The translations under genes were made by a program, and so were the position numbers. This document shows, one piece after another, positions 54,492 through 64,000 of a DNA stretch of 64,000 nt. The DNA is from Streptococcus sp. Its GTDB lineage: Bacteria; Bacillota; Bacilli; Lactobacillales; Streptococcaceae. The notes under the pieces are model-generated. The model saw only the letters and a list, made by a program, of their open reading frames with translations. It did no database searches and was not told the origin of the DNA. Each line of letters opens with the position of its first letter. The stretch's first letter is position 1. The stretch covers positions 1-64,000 of the forward strand of contig NZ_JAPJPF010000002.1 of the NCBI RefSeq assembly GCF_030825805.1. The letters run 5' to 3'.

Positions 54492-57400
54492 ATGAAATTA
54501 GTCTATACAGATATTCGAACCCCTTTAACCCAGGTCTTGGTGGATGAGGCCAATCGATTGGTTGAAGAAGGGAAGCGGGTCTTTTATATCGCACCCAACT
54601 CTCTATCTTTTGAGAAGGAGCGCAAAGTTTTGCAACTCCTAGACCAGAAGGCTTCTTTTGCCATCACCATTACGCGCTTTGCTCAGATGGCACGCTATTT
54701 TACACTTAATGAAAGCCACCAGCAGCAAGCGCTAGATGATATCGGTCTTGGCATGCTCTTTTTTAAGGTGCTTTCTCAGATGCCGGATGAAGAGCTCAAG
54801 GTTTATGCCCGTCTTAAGAAGGATCCCCAGTTTATCCAACAATTGATCCAGCTCTTTCATGAGTTGCAGACAGCCCAGATGACAGCATCCGACTTGGATG
54901 CCTTGCCAGATCAGGAGAAGAGAGAAGACTTGGTCCATATCTTGAAGGCTGTTCAAGACCAGTTAGTTGCAGGTTCTTTTGAGTCTGAGTCTAAGTTGGC
55001 TAGTTTTGCCTCTCATCTTATCAAGGGAGATTTGGATGAGGAGTTAAAGGATTTGGCCTTAGTGATTGATGGCTTTACCCGTTTCTCAGCCGAGGAGGAC
55101 TACCTGGTTCATTTACTGCACGACAAGGGCGTAGAGATCATTATTGGGGCATACGCCAGTGAGAAAGCCTATCGCTCGACCTTTCGTGAAGGAAACCTCT
55201 ACCAGGCCAGTGTGGACTTCCTGCTAGACTTGGCTAGGACCTACCAGGTCACGCCAAGCTATGTCGGTCAAGGAAAAGAGGATGCCTTTAGTCGTATAAC
55301 GCGGATCTTGGAAGCTCGTTATGACTTTACAGAGGTAGAAGGTGAGCTGTCTGATCAAGACAGAGAAGCAGTAGAGATTTGGACCTGTAACCATCAAAAG
55401 GAAGAACTTGAGGCTGTAGCCCGCTCCATTCGTCAGCACCTGTATGAGGGCGCTCGTTACAAAGATATTCGAGTCCTCTTGGGGGATGTGGATGCTTATC
55501 AGCTCCAGCTCAAGACCATCTTTGACCAGTACCAGATTCCCTTTTATCTTGGAAAGAGTGAGTCCATGTCCCAGCATCCCCTGGTCCAATGGGTGGAATC
55601 CTTGGACCGTCTTCGTCGCTATCGGTTTTTGACCGAGGATGTGGTCAATCTCTTGAAGACGGGGCTCTATGGGACGCTAACACGAGAGGACATTGACCAT
55701 TTCGAACAATATGTTCGCTTTGCGGAGATCAAGGGCCTGGCTGCCTTTTCTCGTGACTTTACAGCCAACCACCAGGACAAATTTGATCTAGAGCGTCTCA
55801 ACCAGATTCGCCAGCAAGTCATCAATCCCCTGCAGGATTTTTACAAGACCAAGAGCCAGACCAGCCAGGGCCTAGTGAAAAAGTTTGCCCAGTTTTGTCA
55901 AGATGCCCAGTTGGCGCAAAACATGCAACAGTTAGCCAGTCGTGGCTCTGAACAGGAAATGGAACGCTATGACCAGGTCTGGAAGTCCTTTAGCCATGTG
56001 CTAGAACAATTTGCCCAGGTCTTTGATCAAATCAAGGTGACCTTAGATGATTTTCTTAGCCTTCTCTTGTCAGGGATCTTGTTGGCAAGTTATCGAACGG
56101 TCCCAGCGACTGTGGATGTAGTGACAGTCCAGTCCTATGATTTGATTGAGCCCTTATCAGCTCCTTATGTCTATGCCATTGGCTTGACCCAGGAGCGTTT
56201 CCCTAAGATTGCCAAGGACCAATCCTTGCTGACGGATGAGGAGCGTCAGGTCCTGAACCGAGCTTCAGACCAACAGGCTAATCTCCAAATTGCCAGTCAG
56301 GACAACTTACGGAAGAATCGCTTCGTCGCCCTATCTCTCTTCAATGCGGCCACCAAACAGCTGGTCTTGTCCAGCCCTATTCTTGTCAATGAGGTGGACG
56401 ATAAGATGTCCTCTTACTTGCTTGAGCTGACCAAGGCACCGCTTGCTCTACCCGTCATTGAGAAGAAGGCAAGGGCCTCTAGTGAAGATATGGGGTCTTA
56501 CCAGGCCCTCTTAGCTCGACTGATTGAATTGCACCAGGGAGAAATTGACCAGGAGTTGAGCAAGGAAGAAGCGACCTTCTGGGCAGTTGCCATTCGCGTT
56601 CTTCGGAAGAAATTGGCTTCAGAAGGCTTGCATATCCCACAAATCAGCCACAGCTTGACGACCAAGGTCTTAGAGGATGAGACGCTGGAAGTCCTTTATC
56701 CAAAAGGGCAGGCTCTGTCTTTATCTGCCTCAGCTCTCAACACCTACTACCAAAACCAATACAGCTATTATCTCCACTATGTCCTAGGTTTGCAGGAGGA
56801 GTGGCACTTGCGCCCAGACGCGAGAAGCCATGGGAATTTCTTGCACCGTATTTTTGAACGGGTGCTGAAAGATCCTTCAGAAGGGGATTTTGATGAGCGT
56901 TTGACCAAGGCCATTCGCGAAACCAGCCAGGAGACAGAGTTTGCTCTCCTTTATCAGGAGAATGCTATGGCCGCTTTTTCAAAAGAATTGCTCCTGGATA
57001 CAGCTCGGGCGACTGGTCGTGTCCTCGCTCACAATGACAGTATTGAAACCATTGGAGAAGAAGCTCTCTTCGGCCGAGAAGATCGTCCCTTCTTAACCTT
57101 AGAAGATGGTCGTCCGCTCTTGGTCAAGGGCAAGGTCGATCGGATTGATCGGCTGTCTGACACAGGGGCCTTGGGAGTGGTGGACTACAAGTCCAGTGAG
57201 ACCAAGTTTAACTTTGAGAAGTTCTATAATGGCCTCAACTCCCAGCTGCCAACCTATCTGTCTGCTATCAAAGACTTTCAGGTTTTTGATCCTGACAAGG
57301 GAATTTTCGGCGCCATGTACTTGCAGATGACGGATCCTTTGGTGCCTCTCAAGGATACCAAGGCGGTCGAAGATGCTGTCCAAGCCGTCCTAAAATCCCA

Positions 57401-57770
57401 GCAGTATAAGGGGCTCTTCTTGGCAGACCAAGCCAGTCAATTAGGGGAGAGCTATGAGAAAAACAAGGCCATGTTGCTGAGTCAAGAGGAGCTAGATCTG
57501 CTCTTACTCTACAATGCCCATCTCTATCAACAAGCAACCCAGGGCATCTTATCGGGTGACTTTGCTATCAACCCTTATACTGAAAATGGTCGAAGCATTG
57601 CTCCATATGTAGAACAATACAAATCGATTACGGGATTTGAAGCCAATCTCCACTTGGGACAAGCCCGTTTCTTGGAGAAACTGGATCCAAGACAGTACGA
57701 GAAACGCCCAGTTGGTGACAAGCTCCGCCAGGCCTGGATAGAAAAAATGAAGGAGGAATTGAATCAATGA
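54492..57770 (+). CDS. rexB: ATP-dependent nuclease subunit RexB
   Basis: RexB is the AddB-like subunit of the RexAB double-strand-break repair enzyme (the RecBCD equivalent). It has 1092 residues. The N-terminal half is a degenerate helicase fold: at the P-loop place it reads [13 protein letters not shown], without the GKT motif. The C-terminal nuclease domain has [28 protein letters not shown] (near 876-903), holding the catalytic Asp-Lys. AddB proteins of Bacillus carry four iron-sulphur cysteines there; no such cluster is visible, and only two cysteines are evident in the whole chain. It overlaps rexA by four bases (ATGA). Confidence 0.95.
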   Translation: MKLVYTDIRTPLTQVLVDEANRLVEEGKRVFYIAPNSLSFEKERKVLQLLDQKASFAITITRFAQMARYFTLNESHQQQALDDIGLGMLFFKVLSQMPDEELKVYARLKKDPQFIQQLIQLFHELQTAQMTASDLDALPDQEKREDLVHILKAVQDQLVAGSFESESKLASFASHLIKGDLDEELKDLALVIDGFTRFSAEEDYLVHLLHDKGVEIIIGAYASEKAYRSTFREGNLYQASVDFLLDLARTYQVTPSYVGQGKEDAFSRITRILEARYDFTEVEGELSDQDREAVEIWTCNHQKEELEAVARSIRQHLYEGARYKDIRVLLGDVDAYQLQLKTIFDQYQIPFYLGKSESMSQHPLVQWVESLDRLRRYRFLTEDVVNLLKTGLYGTLTREDIDHFEQYVRFAEIKGLAAFSRDFTANHQDKFDLERLNQIRQQVINPLQDFYKTKSQTSQGLVKKFAQFCQDAQLAQNMQQLASRGSEQEMERYDQVWKSFSHVLEQFAQVFDQIKVTLDDFLSLLLSGILLASYRTVPATVDVVTVQSYDLIEPLSAPYVYAIGLTQERFPKIAKDQSLLTDEERQVLNRASDQQANLQIASQDNLRKNRFVALSLFNAATKQLVLSSPILVNEVDDKMSSYLLELTKAPLALPVIEKKARASSEDMGSYQALLARLIELHQGEIDQELSKEEATFWAVAIRVLRKKLASEGLHIPQISHSLTTKVLEDETLEVLYPKGQALSLSASALNTYYQNQYSYYLHYVLGLQEEWHLRPDARSHGNFLHRIFERVLKDPSEGDFDERLTKAIRETSQETEFALLYQENAMAAFSKELLLDTARATGRVLAHNDSIETIGEEALFGREDRPFLTLEDGRPLLVKGKVDRIDRLSDTGALGVVDYKSSETKFNFEKFYNGLNSQLPTYLSAIKDFQVFDPDKGIFGAMYLQMTDPLVPLKDTKAVEDAVQAVLKSQQYKGLFLADQASQLGESYEKNKAMLLSQEELDLLLLYNAHLYQQATQGILSGDFAINPYTENGRSIAPYVEQYKSITGFEANLHLGQARFLEKLDPRQYEKRPVGDKLRQAWIEKMKEELNQ

Positions 57771-60700
57771 AACCAATTGAATTTTTAAGTCCCGTTCAGA
57801 TTCAAGACCTCAAAATCCAGGAGGCCCAGTCTAACAAGGAACAAAAACGGACCCCTGAGCAGATAGAAGCCATCTATTCGTCAGGGACCAATATCCTGGT
57901 CTCGGCTTCGGCTGGTTCTGGGAAGACCTTCGTCATGGTTCAACGGATCCTGGATCAGTTGCATCGGGGGATTTCTATCCAGCAATTGTTCATCTCGACC
58001 TTTACCGTCAAGGCAGCGACTGAGCTCAAGGAACGCTTAGAAAAAGAGTTAGAGAAGAGCCTCAAGTCTACCAAGGATGAGGAGCTCAAGCGCCACTTGG
58101 CTCAACAAATCGCAGAATTACCAACTAGTGATATCGGAACCATGGATGCCTTCACGCAGCGACTGGTCTCCAAATACGGCTATTTATTGGGCCTCTCGCC
58201 GACCTTCCGCATCCTTCAAAGTGCAAGCGAGCTGTACCTGCTTAAGAATGACTGTTTTGAACAAGTTTTTGAGCGCTTTTATGAGGAGCAAGGGCTTGAC
58301 CGCCTCTTTAGTCGTCTAGTTAAGAACTTTACAGGAAAGGGCAAGTCGCTAGCAGGCTTTAAGGACCAGGTTTATGCCCTGGTAGATTTTCTCCAATCCA
58401 CTGCGGATCCTCTCACCTGGTTGGAGGAGTCCTTTCTCAAAGGTTATCGGGATCTGGACTATGATGAAGCCTTGAACCAGTTAGCCCAAGAGGTAAAAGA
58501 GCAACTCTTTGAATTGGAATCTTTCTTTGCCTTCCATCTGGCTAATGAAGGACAAGCCTTTTCAGGAGCCAAGTACCAAGAAAATGTCACCGCTATTCAA
58601 GACTTGATTTCTAGTCTCAATGAGAAATCTAGTCAGGAAGCGATTTTTGAGGTCTTGGAGCGGGTGGTCTTGATCTCCCGTGCCAGTGGAGGACGAAGCC
58701 TGACCATCACGACACGAAAGGAAGACCTGAAAGAGTTAGCTACTACCTTTAATGACGAACGTAAAGAACGCATCGAAGCCTTGCGGGCAGCAGCTTCCCA
58801 GCACTACCAATTGACCTATCAGATTCGCTTCAAGGATGAGCCCTTGCCTTTGCTAGTCTTGCTCAGGGACTTTGTCCAAGCTTTCTCGATTGCATATTTG
58901 GAGCGCAAGAAGCAGGAAAATGCCTTTGAATTTGGCGACATCAGCCATTTTGCCATCCAGATTCTAGAAGAATTTCCTCAAATCCGCAAGCTCTATCAGG
59001 AGCGCTACCACGAGGTCATGGTCGATGAGTACCAGGATACCAACCATACTCAAGAGCGGATGTTGGAGCTCTTGTCCAATGGACACAACCGCTTCATGGT
59101 GGGAGATATTAAGCAGTCTATCTACCGCTTCCGTCAGGCGGATCCCCAGATTTTTAATGACAAGTTTAAGGCCTACCAAGAAGAAGGGGCAGATGGCAAG
59201 TTGATTCTGCTCAAGGAGAATTTCCGAAGCCATGTAGAGGTTTTAGAAGCGACCAACCATGTCTTTGAACGCCTCATGGATGAGGAAGTTGGAGAAATTC
59301 TCTATGACCAGAGCCATCGCTTGATTGCAGGCAATCCAGAGAAGAAAGAGCCGACACCGGCCTATGAGACAGAGTTCCTGCTCTATGATGGCAGTCAGGA
59401 AGCGGATGAAACAGGTGAAGAAGAGCAAGAAGGGGATAGTCTATCCTCAGGTGAAGTCCTTTTGGTCATCAAGGAGATCATCCGACTCCACAACGAAGAG
59501 GGGGTACCTTTCAAGGATATGACGCTTTTAACGGCTTCTCGGACCCGTAACGACAAGGTTCTTTCAGCCTTTGAAGCCTATCAGATTCCTATCGTTGCGG
59601 ACGGGGGAGAGGAAAACTACCTCCAGTCTGTTGAGGTCATGGTCCTCTTGGATACCCTCCGCACCATTAACAATCCCTTACAGGACTATCCTTTGGTGGC
59701 CCTCATGAAATCAGCCATGTTTGAATTTGACGAGGACCAGTTGGCCCGTTTAGCCTTACAGAGAGGTGAAGGCAAAAAAGCAGAAAATCTCTATGAGAAA
59801 CTGCAACTTGCCTTAGACCAGACTGGAAGTGCTCCTCAGTTGATCGATGCGAGCTTAAAAGAGAAACTCACTCGCTTTATGGAGACACTGGATGCCTGGC
59901 GTGACTATGCCCAGACGCACTCCCTTTACGATCTGCTTTGGAAGATTTACCAAGATCGCCACTATTATGATTATGTAGGTGCCTTACCAAATGGTGCCCA
60001 ACGGCAGGCCAATCTCTATGCCTTGACCCTTCGGGCAAATGACTTCGAAAGCTCTAGCTTCAAGGGGTTGCCTCGCTTTATTTCCATGATTGATAAGATT
60101 TTGGAAAATCAGCACGACTTGGCCAATGTGGCCCAGGCAGTTCCTAAGGATGCTGTCCAGCTTATGACCATTCATAAGAGCAAAGGACTTGAGTTCCCCT
60201 ATGTCTTTATCCTCAACACCGATAAAAAGTTTGTCGGCAAGGAACTGTCTACCAATGCTGTCATCAGTCGGAAAAACGGAGTCGGCATCAAGTATGTGGC
60301 TAGTCTTCCCGTTGAAAATGACCAGCCTGGCCTCCCAGAAGATATTCGATTGGTCATTGAGACTCTGCCTTACCAGCGAAATGTTGAGGAAATTCGTCTG
60401 GCAGCCTTGTCTGAGCAGATGCGCCTCCTCTATGTCGCTATGACCCGAGCAGAGCGCAAGCTCTATCTGGTGGGCAAGGGCCGGCAGGATAAGTTGGAAG
60501 AGAAAAAATGGGGAGCCAGTGTAAATGGACGCTTAAGTCCAGCTCTTCGCAAGGAGATCAATTGTTTCCAAGACTGGCTCTATGCCATCCAGGCAGTCTT
60601 TGCCCAGCAACACTTGTCCTATCAGACCCGCTTTGTGACCGACCAAGACTTGACGCCGGAGCAAATCGGTCACTTGGAGTTGAAGTCTTCTCTCCCAGTC

Positions 60701-61447
60701 GATGACCTCAAGGACAACCGGCAATCAGAAGAGATTCGCCGGGCCTTAGATGTCATAGAATCAGTGGACCGGCTCAACACCCAGTACCAAGCAGCCATCC
60801 AACTCCCTAGCGTACGGACTCCAAGTCAAATCAAAAAATTCTATGAACCCATTCAAGATATTGACGGAGTGGACTTCATGGAAAAAGCGGATCTTGCCTT
60901 ACCAAGCTTTGACTTTCCAACCTTTGGCAAGGAAGAAGCTGTGACAGGGGCGGCAGTCGGTAGTGCCCTGCACGAACTGATGCAACGAATTCCATTGACG
61001 ACGGTTCCAACCATGGAGAGCCTAGCAATGGTTCTCCAAGAAGTCAATGCCAGCCTAGCTGTCAAGAAGCGAATCGACCTCAAGAAGGTTTTGGCCTTCT
61101 TCCAGACCGACTTGGGCCAACTCTTGCTCAAAGAGTCCGACAAGGTCCATCGTGAAGCGCCCTTTGCCATGCTCAAGACAGATCCAGCTAGTGGCCAGGA
61201 CTTTGTGGTCCGGGGGATCTTAGACGGCTACCTACTGTTGGAAGATCGGATTCTTCTCTTTGACTACAAGACAGACCGTTACCGGAACCCTCAAGAATTG
61301 CTGGATCGCTACCAAGCCCAACTGAAACTCTACGCAGAAGCCCTCCGCCGCTCATATGCTGTGGACCAGGTTGAATCCTATTTGATTTTACTGGGTGGCG
61401 AGCAGTTGCAAGTCGTTTCTCTAGCAGATAGAAAGGACAACTCATGA
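57767..61447 (+). CDS. rexA: ATP-dependent nuclease/helicase subunit RexA
   Basis: RexA is the AddA-like UvrD helicase and nuclease of RexAB. It has 1226 residues. Walker [14 protein letters not shown] is near residue 43, motif [13 protein letters not shown] near 418, [15 protein letters not shown] near 444, motif [17 protein letters not shown] near 802, and motif [16 protein letters not shown] near 885. The C-terminal RecB-type nuclease has [11 protein letters not shown] near 1064, GILDGYLL near 1147, and LFDYKTDRY near 1163. It starts within the end of rexB, giving equal amounts of the two subunits. Together they resect DNA ends, probably guided by a Chi-like sequence. Confidence 0.96.
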   Translation: MKPIEFLSPVQIQDLKIQEAQSNKEQKRTPEQIEAIYSSGTNILVSASAGSGKTFVMVQRILDQLHRGISIQQLFISTFTVKAATELKERLEKELEKSLKSTKDEELKRHLAQQIAELPTSDIGTMDAFTQRLVSKYGYLLGLSPTFRILQSASELYLLKNDCFEQVFERFYEEQGLDRLFSRLVKNFTGKGKSLAGFKDQVYALVDFLQSTADPLTWLEESFLKGYRDLDYDEALNQLAQEVKEQLFELESFFAFHLANEGQAFSGAKYQENVTAIQDLISSLNEKSSQEAIFEVLERVVLISRASGGRSLTITTRKEDLKELATTFNDERKERIEALRAAASQHYQLTYQIRFKDEPLPLLVLLRDFVQAFSIAYLERKKQENAFEFGDISHFAIQILEEFPQIRKLYQERYHEVMVDEYQDTNHTQERMLELLSNGHNRFMVGDIKQSIYRFRQADPQIFNDKFKAYQEEGADGKLILLKENFRSHVEVLEATNHVFERLMDEEVGEILYDQSHRLIAGNPEKKEPTPAYETEFLLYDGSQEADETGEEEQEGDSLSSGEVLLVIKEIIRLHNEEGVPFKDMTLLTASRTRNDKVLSAFEAYQIPIVADGGEENYLQSVEVMVLLDTLRTINNPLQDYPLVALMKSAMFEFDEDQLARLALQRGEGKKAENLYEKLQLALDQTGSAPQLIDASLKEKLTRFMETLDAWRDYAQTHSLYDLLWKIYQDRHYYDYVGALPNGAQRQANLYALTLRANDFESSSFKGLPRFISMIDKILENQHDLANVAQAVPKDAVQLMTIHKSKGLEFPYVFILNTDKKFVGKELSTNAVISRKNGVGIKYVASLPVENDQPGLPEDIRLVIETLPYQRNVEEIRLAALSEQMRLLYVAMTRAERKLYLVGKGRQDKLEEKKWGASVNGRLSPALRKEINCFQDWLYAIQAVFAQQHLSYQTRFVTDQDLTPEQIGHLELKSSLPVDDLKDNRQSEEIRRALDVIESVDRLNTQYQAAIQLPSVRTPSQIKKFYEPIQDIDGVDFMEKADLALPSFDFPTFGKEEAVTGAAVGSALHELMQRIPLTTVPTMESLAMVLQEVNASLAVKKRIDLKKVLAFFQTDLGQLLLKESDKVHREAPFAMLKTDPASGQDFVVRGILDGYLLLEDRILLFDYKTDRYRNPQELLDRYQAQLKLYAEALRRSYAVDQVESYLILLGGEQLQVVSLADRKDNS

Positions 61448-61749
61448 CTCCAATTGAACGAATCCAAGAGATGGAAGGCCATCTCAACACCTACCAAGGT
61501 TTAATCGAAGAGCTCGAAGCATGTTTGAAACGGGTAGAAGCTGGCCAGTCTAGCTATATCGCCCTTCGTGATTACTACACTAGCCAGGTCTACATGGACG
61601 ATGTCGAATTGTCCAACCAGCCAGACTTCCCTGAAGAGGTCTACTGTGGAGTCTTATCGGAAGATGCCGTCTACGATTTGTTGGACGAGCACTACCAAAA
61701 GGCGGTAGAGATGCTAGACCTTGCCACCAAGATGTTGAAAGAACGATAA
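61444..61749 (+). CDS. DUF4298 family protein
   Basis: This is a 101-residue helical, acidic protein overlapping the rexA stop by four bases. [14 protein letters not shown] is an N-terminal coiled-coil-like helix. [20 protein letters not shown] and [18 protein letters not shown] are typical of DUF4298, commonly found after rexA in streptococci. No function is known; the tight coupling suggests a link with RexAB or with its regulation. Confidence 0.85.
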   Translation: MTPIERIQEMEGHLNTYQGLIEELEACLKRVEAGQSSYIALRDYYTSQVYMDDVELSNQPDFPEEVYCGVLSEDAVYDLLDEHYQKAVEMLDLATKMLKER

Positions 61750-61757
61750 GAACACAA

Positions 61758-61785
61758 AAAAACTCCGGTTTTCCGGAGTTTTTAG
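61758..61785 (+). terminator. Terminator of rexB-rexA-DUF4298
   Basis: AAAAACTCCGG-TTTT-CCGGAGTTTTT, 8 bases after the stop. Confidence 0.92.
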
Positions 61786-61807
61786 ATTAAAGATAAATTC
61801 TTCTGAA

Positions 61808-62108
61808 AAACTTTCCTTAGGTGAGTACGGACGTCAGCGAACTTCTACGAAGTTCCATGACTAAATCAAGATACAAAGGGCGTCCGCGGATAAAGTCAAA
61901 ATAGGAAATTTGACGCAGAATCTTTAGATTCTAGGAAGACTTATCTTTTTGACACGATTCTTAGCCCGTGTTCAATTCGTTTTGAGCCCCTTCGCTCTTT
62001 CATTTCTGGGCTCAGGCTAAAACAGTTTCCTAAACTGTTTTACTCTCAATAATTCTGAGTACCTGAAACAGATTCTGTTTCAGGTACTTTTGTCACTGCG
62101 GAAAGAAA
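61808..62108 (+). repeat. Structured intergenic element, copy C, with internal insertion
   Basis: It opens exactly like copy B (AAACTTTCC, then TTAGGTGAGTACGG, then the GAACTTC-TAC-GAAGTTC hairpin). It then carries about 165 extra bases before resuming at CTCAATAATT. The last hairpin is GTACCTGAAAC/GTTTCAGGTAC, a third compensated version. The right end is degenerate (GGAAAGAAA). The extra segment has hairpins of its own, such as AAAACAGTTT-CCT-AAACTGTTTT and AGAATCTTTAGATTCT. It fills most of the 504-base gap between the DUF4298 gene and the surface-protein gene; the rest is AT-rich sequence with a promoter. Confidence 0.8.
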
Positions 62109-62176
62109 AATATTATTAAAAGATAGTGAAGAAAACAGTAATATAGTTGCGAAGTGCTAACTTTATATATTAAGCG

Positions 62177-62205
62177 TTTACAATTACAACTATATAGTGT
62201 AGAAT
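62177..62205 (+). promoter_or_regulatory. Promoter of the surface-protein gene
   Basis: TTTACA (62177-62182) and TAGAAT (62200-62205) are 17 bases apart. A short palindrome ACTACTTGTAGTAGT follows in the 48-base leader before a GGGAGG site. Confidence 0.7.
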
Positions 62206-62253
62206 ATAATTATTAAAAACACTACTTGTAGTAGTATTATTTGGGAGGTTCTT

Positions 62254-64000
62254 ATGAACAAAAAAGTTAAAAAGGTTTTAGGTTATGGACTGGTGAGCTT
62301 AATGCTATGTGGTCCAGTGTTAGTTAGTAAAGTTGGCGCGGAAGAATCTGGATCTATCCAAACCACAGTTCAATTTAAAAATCATAAAGATGGTAGCCAG
62401 TCAGTTATAGGTAAGACAACGCCAAATACTAGATTAAGAATTGGTTATGATGGTACGGTAGAGACTGTATCCGATGGAGAAGGAAATTATGAATTGAAGA
62501 TCCCAAGTGAGAGTGCTTTTAAGAATTATGAAAGGTTTACAATTTATAAAATTAATTCTGATGGAAACTCACGTTATGATACGGATGGTGTTGCAGATAC
62601 TGAAGCTCCAAGTATTCCAGATTTTCATCTTATTGCAGGAGATAAAGTTATCAATGGAGAAGCAAATTACAATGATAGAGATGGAAATGCAACATTTAAA
62701 ATAATTTTACCAAATGGAGATACTAAGGAGACTTCTACTGATTCTGAAGGAAGATGGGAATTCGAACTACCTGATGTCGGTCCAGGAGAAAAGATTAAAA
62801 TCATATCAAGTGATAATGCAGGTAATACTTTAGAAAAAGAAATTATAGCATCAGAAGTTGAAGCGCCAGAAGTTGAAAAAAATATTCAGTTTAGCCCCAA
62901 TTATCAACAATTATCAGGACGTACCTATCCAAATTCTACAGTATATGTTTTATTACCAGATGGTACTAAATTATCTGCGGAAACAGGGGATAATAGTTAT
63001 TATTCGATAAATATTCCTGAAGAACACTATTTTTATAAAGGTGAAGGAAAAGCAGAGGTCTGGGTTTCAAAAAATAATAAATTTGAATCAAAAAAAATAG
63101 AAGTTGAAGGCTTTTCTGATGATGAGTCTAATTCGAATAGTGGTGTAAAGGAATTAAGTGGTACTTTATTTGTAAGGAATGATAAAAGCCAAAAATTTAT
63201 GGGGTTCTCAACTACTTTTCCAAAAAATGTGTATTCATTACTTGAACTACCTGATGGATATGTAATAGAAGGTAGAACAGACGAAGCTGGATGGATAAAC
63301 TTTAATATCCCAGCGGAACATGCACTTAAGAATGGTGAAAAAGGTGTTATTACTTTTAAATCACCAGGTGGAGTTTTTAAAAACGAATTTACTGCTTATA
63401 TTGTTCCACCAAAAATTGGAGAGGTAAATAATGTCATAGAAGGAAACAATACAATTGGAGGATTAGTTAATCATAATATAACGGATGAAAATGCACTAAA
63501 TGAAAAATCAAAAGTTTTAATCATTCATGTAATACTTCCTAATGGGACAGAACGTTTAGTTGAACCTGATAGTAAAGGAAATTGGATTTTATCAACCCAA
63601 GTATTAAAAAAAGGAGATGTCTTTAAAGTATTCACAGAAGATACAGTAGGTAATTTATCAGACTCCTATATTATTAAAGTTGGAGAGACTCCATCAGTGG
63701 TGAAACCAGAAAATAATAATAAAGAAGAACAAAAAGTAAATAGCGAACAAGGTACAAATAACGAAACTGAGAAGAAAAGTGAAAGTAAAGAAAAAGGAAA
63801 AACGGAAGTTAAACCTATTGAAGAAAAAGTAACATCAAGTTCTCAGACTAGTCAAAAAGGAACAAGTAAAGAGACTGATTTGAATAACACATCCAGTGAT
63901 AAAACTTTAAACTCAAACTCTAATGTTTCAAAAGATAAGCAAACTACTTCTAATAGTGATCGTAAAGAGAACAATGGTACAGTAGTAGGTGAGAAATCTA
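62254..64000 (+). CDS. Large secreted surface protein with Ig-like repeats, 3' end outside window
   Basis: The frame from ATG 62254 (GGGAGG upstream) stays open for 582 codons to the window edge. A signal peptide, with a basic start MNKKVKKVLG and hydrophobic core, ends near VGA at about residue 33. Then come four or five related domains of about 80-100 residues. Each has a strand pattern like bacterial Ig-like adhesin repeats, for example FKIILPNGDTKETSTDSEG, VYVLLPDGTKLSAETG and HVILPNGTERLVEPDSKG. From about residue 480 the chain becomes Ser/Lys/Glu/Asn-rich, as in wall-spanning stalks. An LPXTG anchor would be expected beyond the window. The gene is clearly more AT-rich than rexAB, suggesting acquisition. 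Confidence 0.8.
   Translation, partial: MNKKVKKVLGYGLVSLMLCGPVLVSKVGAEESGSIQTTVQFKNHKDGSQSVIGKTTPNTRLRIGYDGTVETVSDGEGNYELKIPSESAFKNYERFTIYKINSDGNSRYDTDGVADTEAPSIPDFHLIAGDKVINGEANYNDRDGNATFKIILPNGDTKETSTDSEGRWEFELPDVGPGEKIKIISSDNAGNTLEKEIIASEVEAPEVEKNIQFSPNYQQLSGRTYPNSTVYVLLPDGTKLSAETGDNSYYSINIPEEHYFYKGEGKAEVWVSKNNKFESKKIEVEGFSDDESNSNSGVKELSGTLFVRNDKSQKFMGFSTTFPKNVYSLLELPDGYVIEGRTDEAGWINFNIPAEHALKNGEKGVITFKSPGGVFKNEFTAYIVPPKIGEVNNVIEGNNTIGGLVNHNITDENALNEKSKVLIIHVILPNGTERLVEPDSKGNWILSTQVLKKGDVFKVFTEDTVGNLSDSYIIKVGETPSVVKPENNNKEEQKVNSEQGTNNETEKKSESKEKGKTEVKPIEEKVTSSSQTSQKGTSKETDLNNTSSDKTLNSNSNVSKDKQTTSNSDRKENNGTVVGEKS

Overview
The window reads as a chromosome segment of a Streptococcus, most likely the mitis/sanguinis side of the genus (parasanguinis-like). 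I infer this from recognised protein families and gene neighbourhoods, not from a search. The evidence is ciaR-ciaH next to pepN, rexB-rexA followed by a DUF4298 gene, the Leloir operon galK-galT-galE with divergent galR, a fused ProWX betaine/choline transporter near a TetR-czcD pair, a streptococcal-type HemH, and many extended -10 promoters (TGnTATAAT). No rRNA, tRNA, CRISPR array, prophage or intact insertion sequence is visible.

Layout. 1-4200: accessory island between a broken 5' copy of truB (218-364) and the intact truB (4219-5115). It holds fragments and genes resembling the immunity/accessory part of a type VII secretion (T7SS) locus: a DUF4176 remnant, tandem membrane proteins (the second with an amber stop) and two DUF5085-like proteins. 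4219-8910: housekeeping genes truB, ribF, spx, UPF0223, an inositol-phosphatase-like gene and rsmF. 9041-13988: phosphate operon pstS-pstC-pstA-pstB1-pstB2-phoU. 14120-20209: pepN, bioY (minus), a Gly/Gln/Asn-rich membrane protein, then ciaR-ciaH. 20210-25000: gloA, pgdA, and a minus-strand DEAD-box helicase with a Gfo/Idh/MocA gene. 25128-29238: udk, DUF1275, free-Met-sulfoxide reductase, dnaX, DUF3272. 29279-35106: birA and galR (minus), then galK-galT-galE. 35235-39776: lipoproteins, a small unknown gene, a broken PTS EIIC and a DUF915 hydrolase. 39936-47669: proV-proWX, a frameshifted auxin-efflux-type carrier, a small membrane protein, TetR regulator with divergent czcD, hemH and a zinc alcohol dehydrogenase. 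47726-54356: a large SF2 helicase with a membrane segment (minus), a nucleoside phosphorylase, a TrkH/TrkA potassium system and a CPBP protein. 54492-61749: rexB-rexA-DUF4298. 62254-64000: the 5' part of a large surface protein running off the window.

Most unusual signals. (1) Three copies of an intergenic element (20251-20386, 22596-22731, 61808-62108) fold into the same multi-hairpin structure, with compensatory base changes between copies. All lie just 3' of genes at terminator hairpins, and two are flanked by duplicated terminator sequence. I cannot name this family. (2) A Gly/Gln/Asn-rich single-pass membrane protein sits directly upstream of ciaR, where S. mutans has ciaX, and the CiaH sensor loop carries a very acidic, proline-rich stretch. 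(3) Four genes have an extended -10 only 6-7 bases before their start codon, which implies leaderless mRNAs. (4) An island appears to have entered at truB and brought a diverged full-length truB with it. (5) A 904-residue SF2 helicase has a membrane segment.
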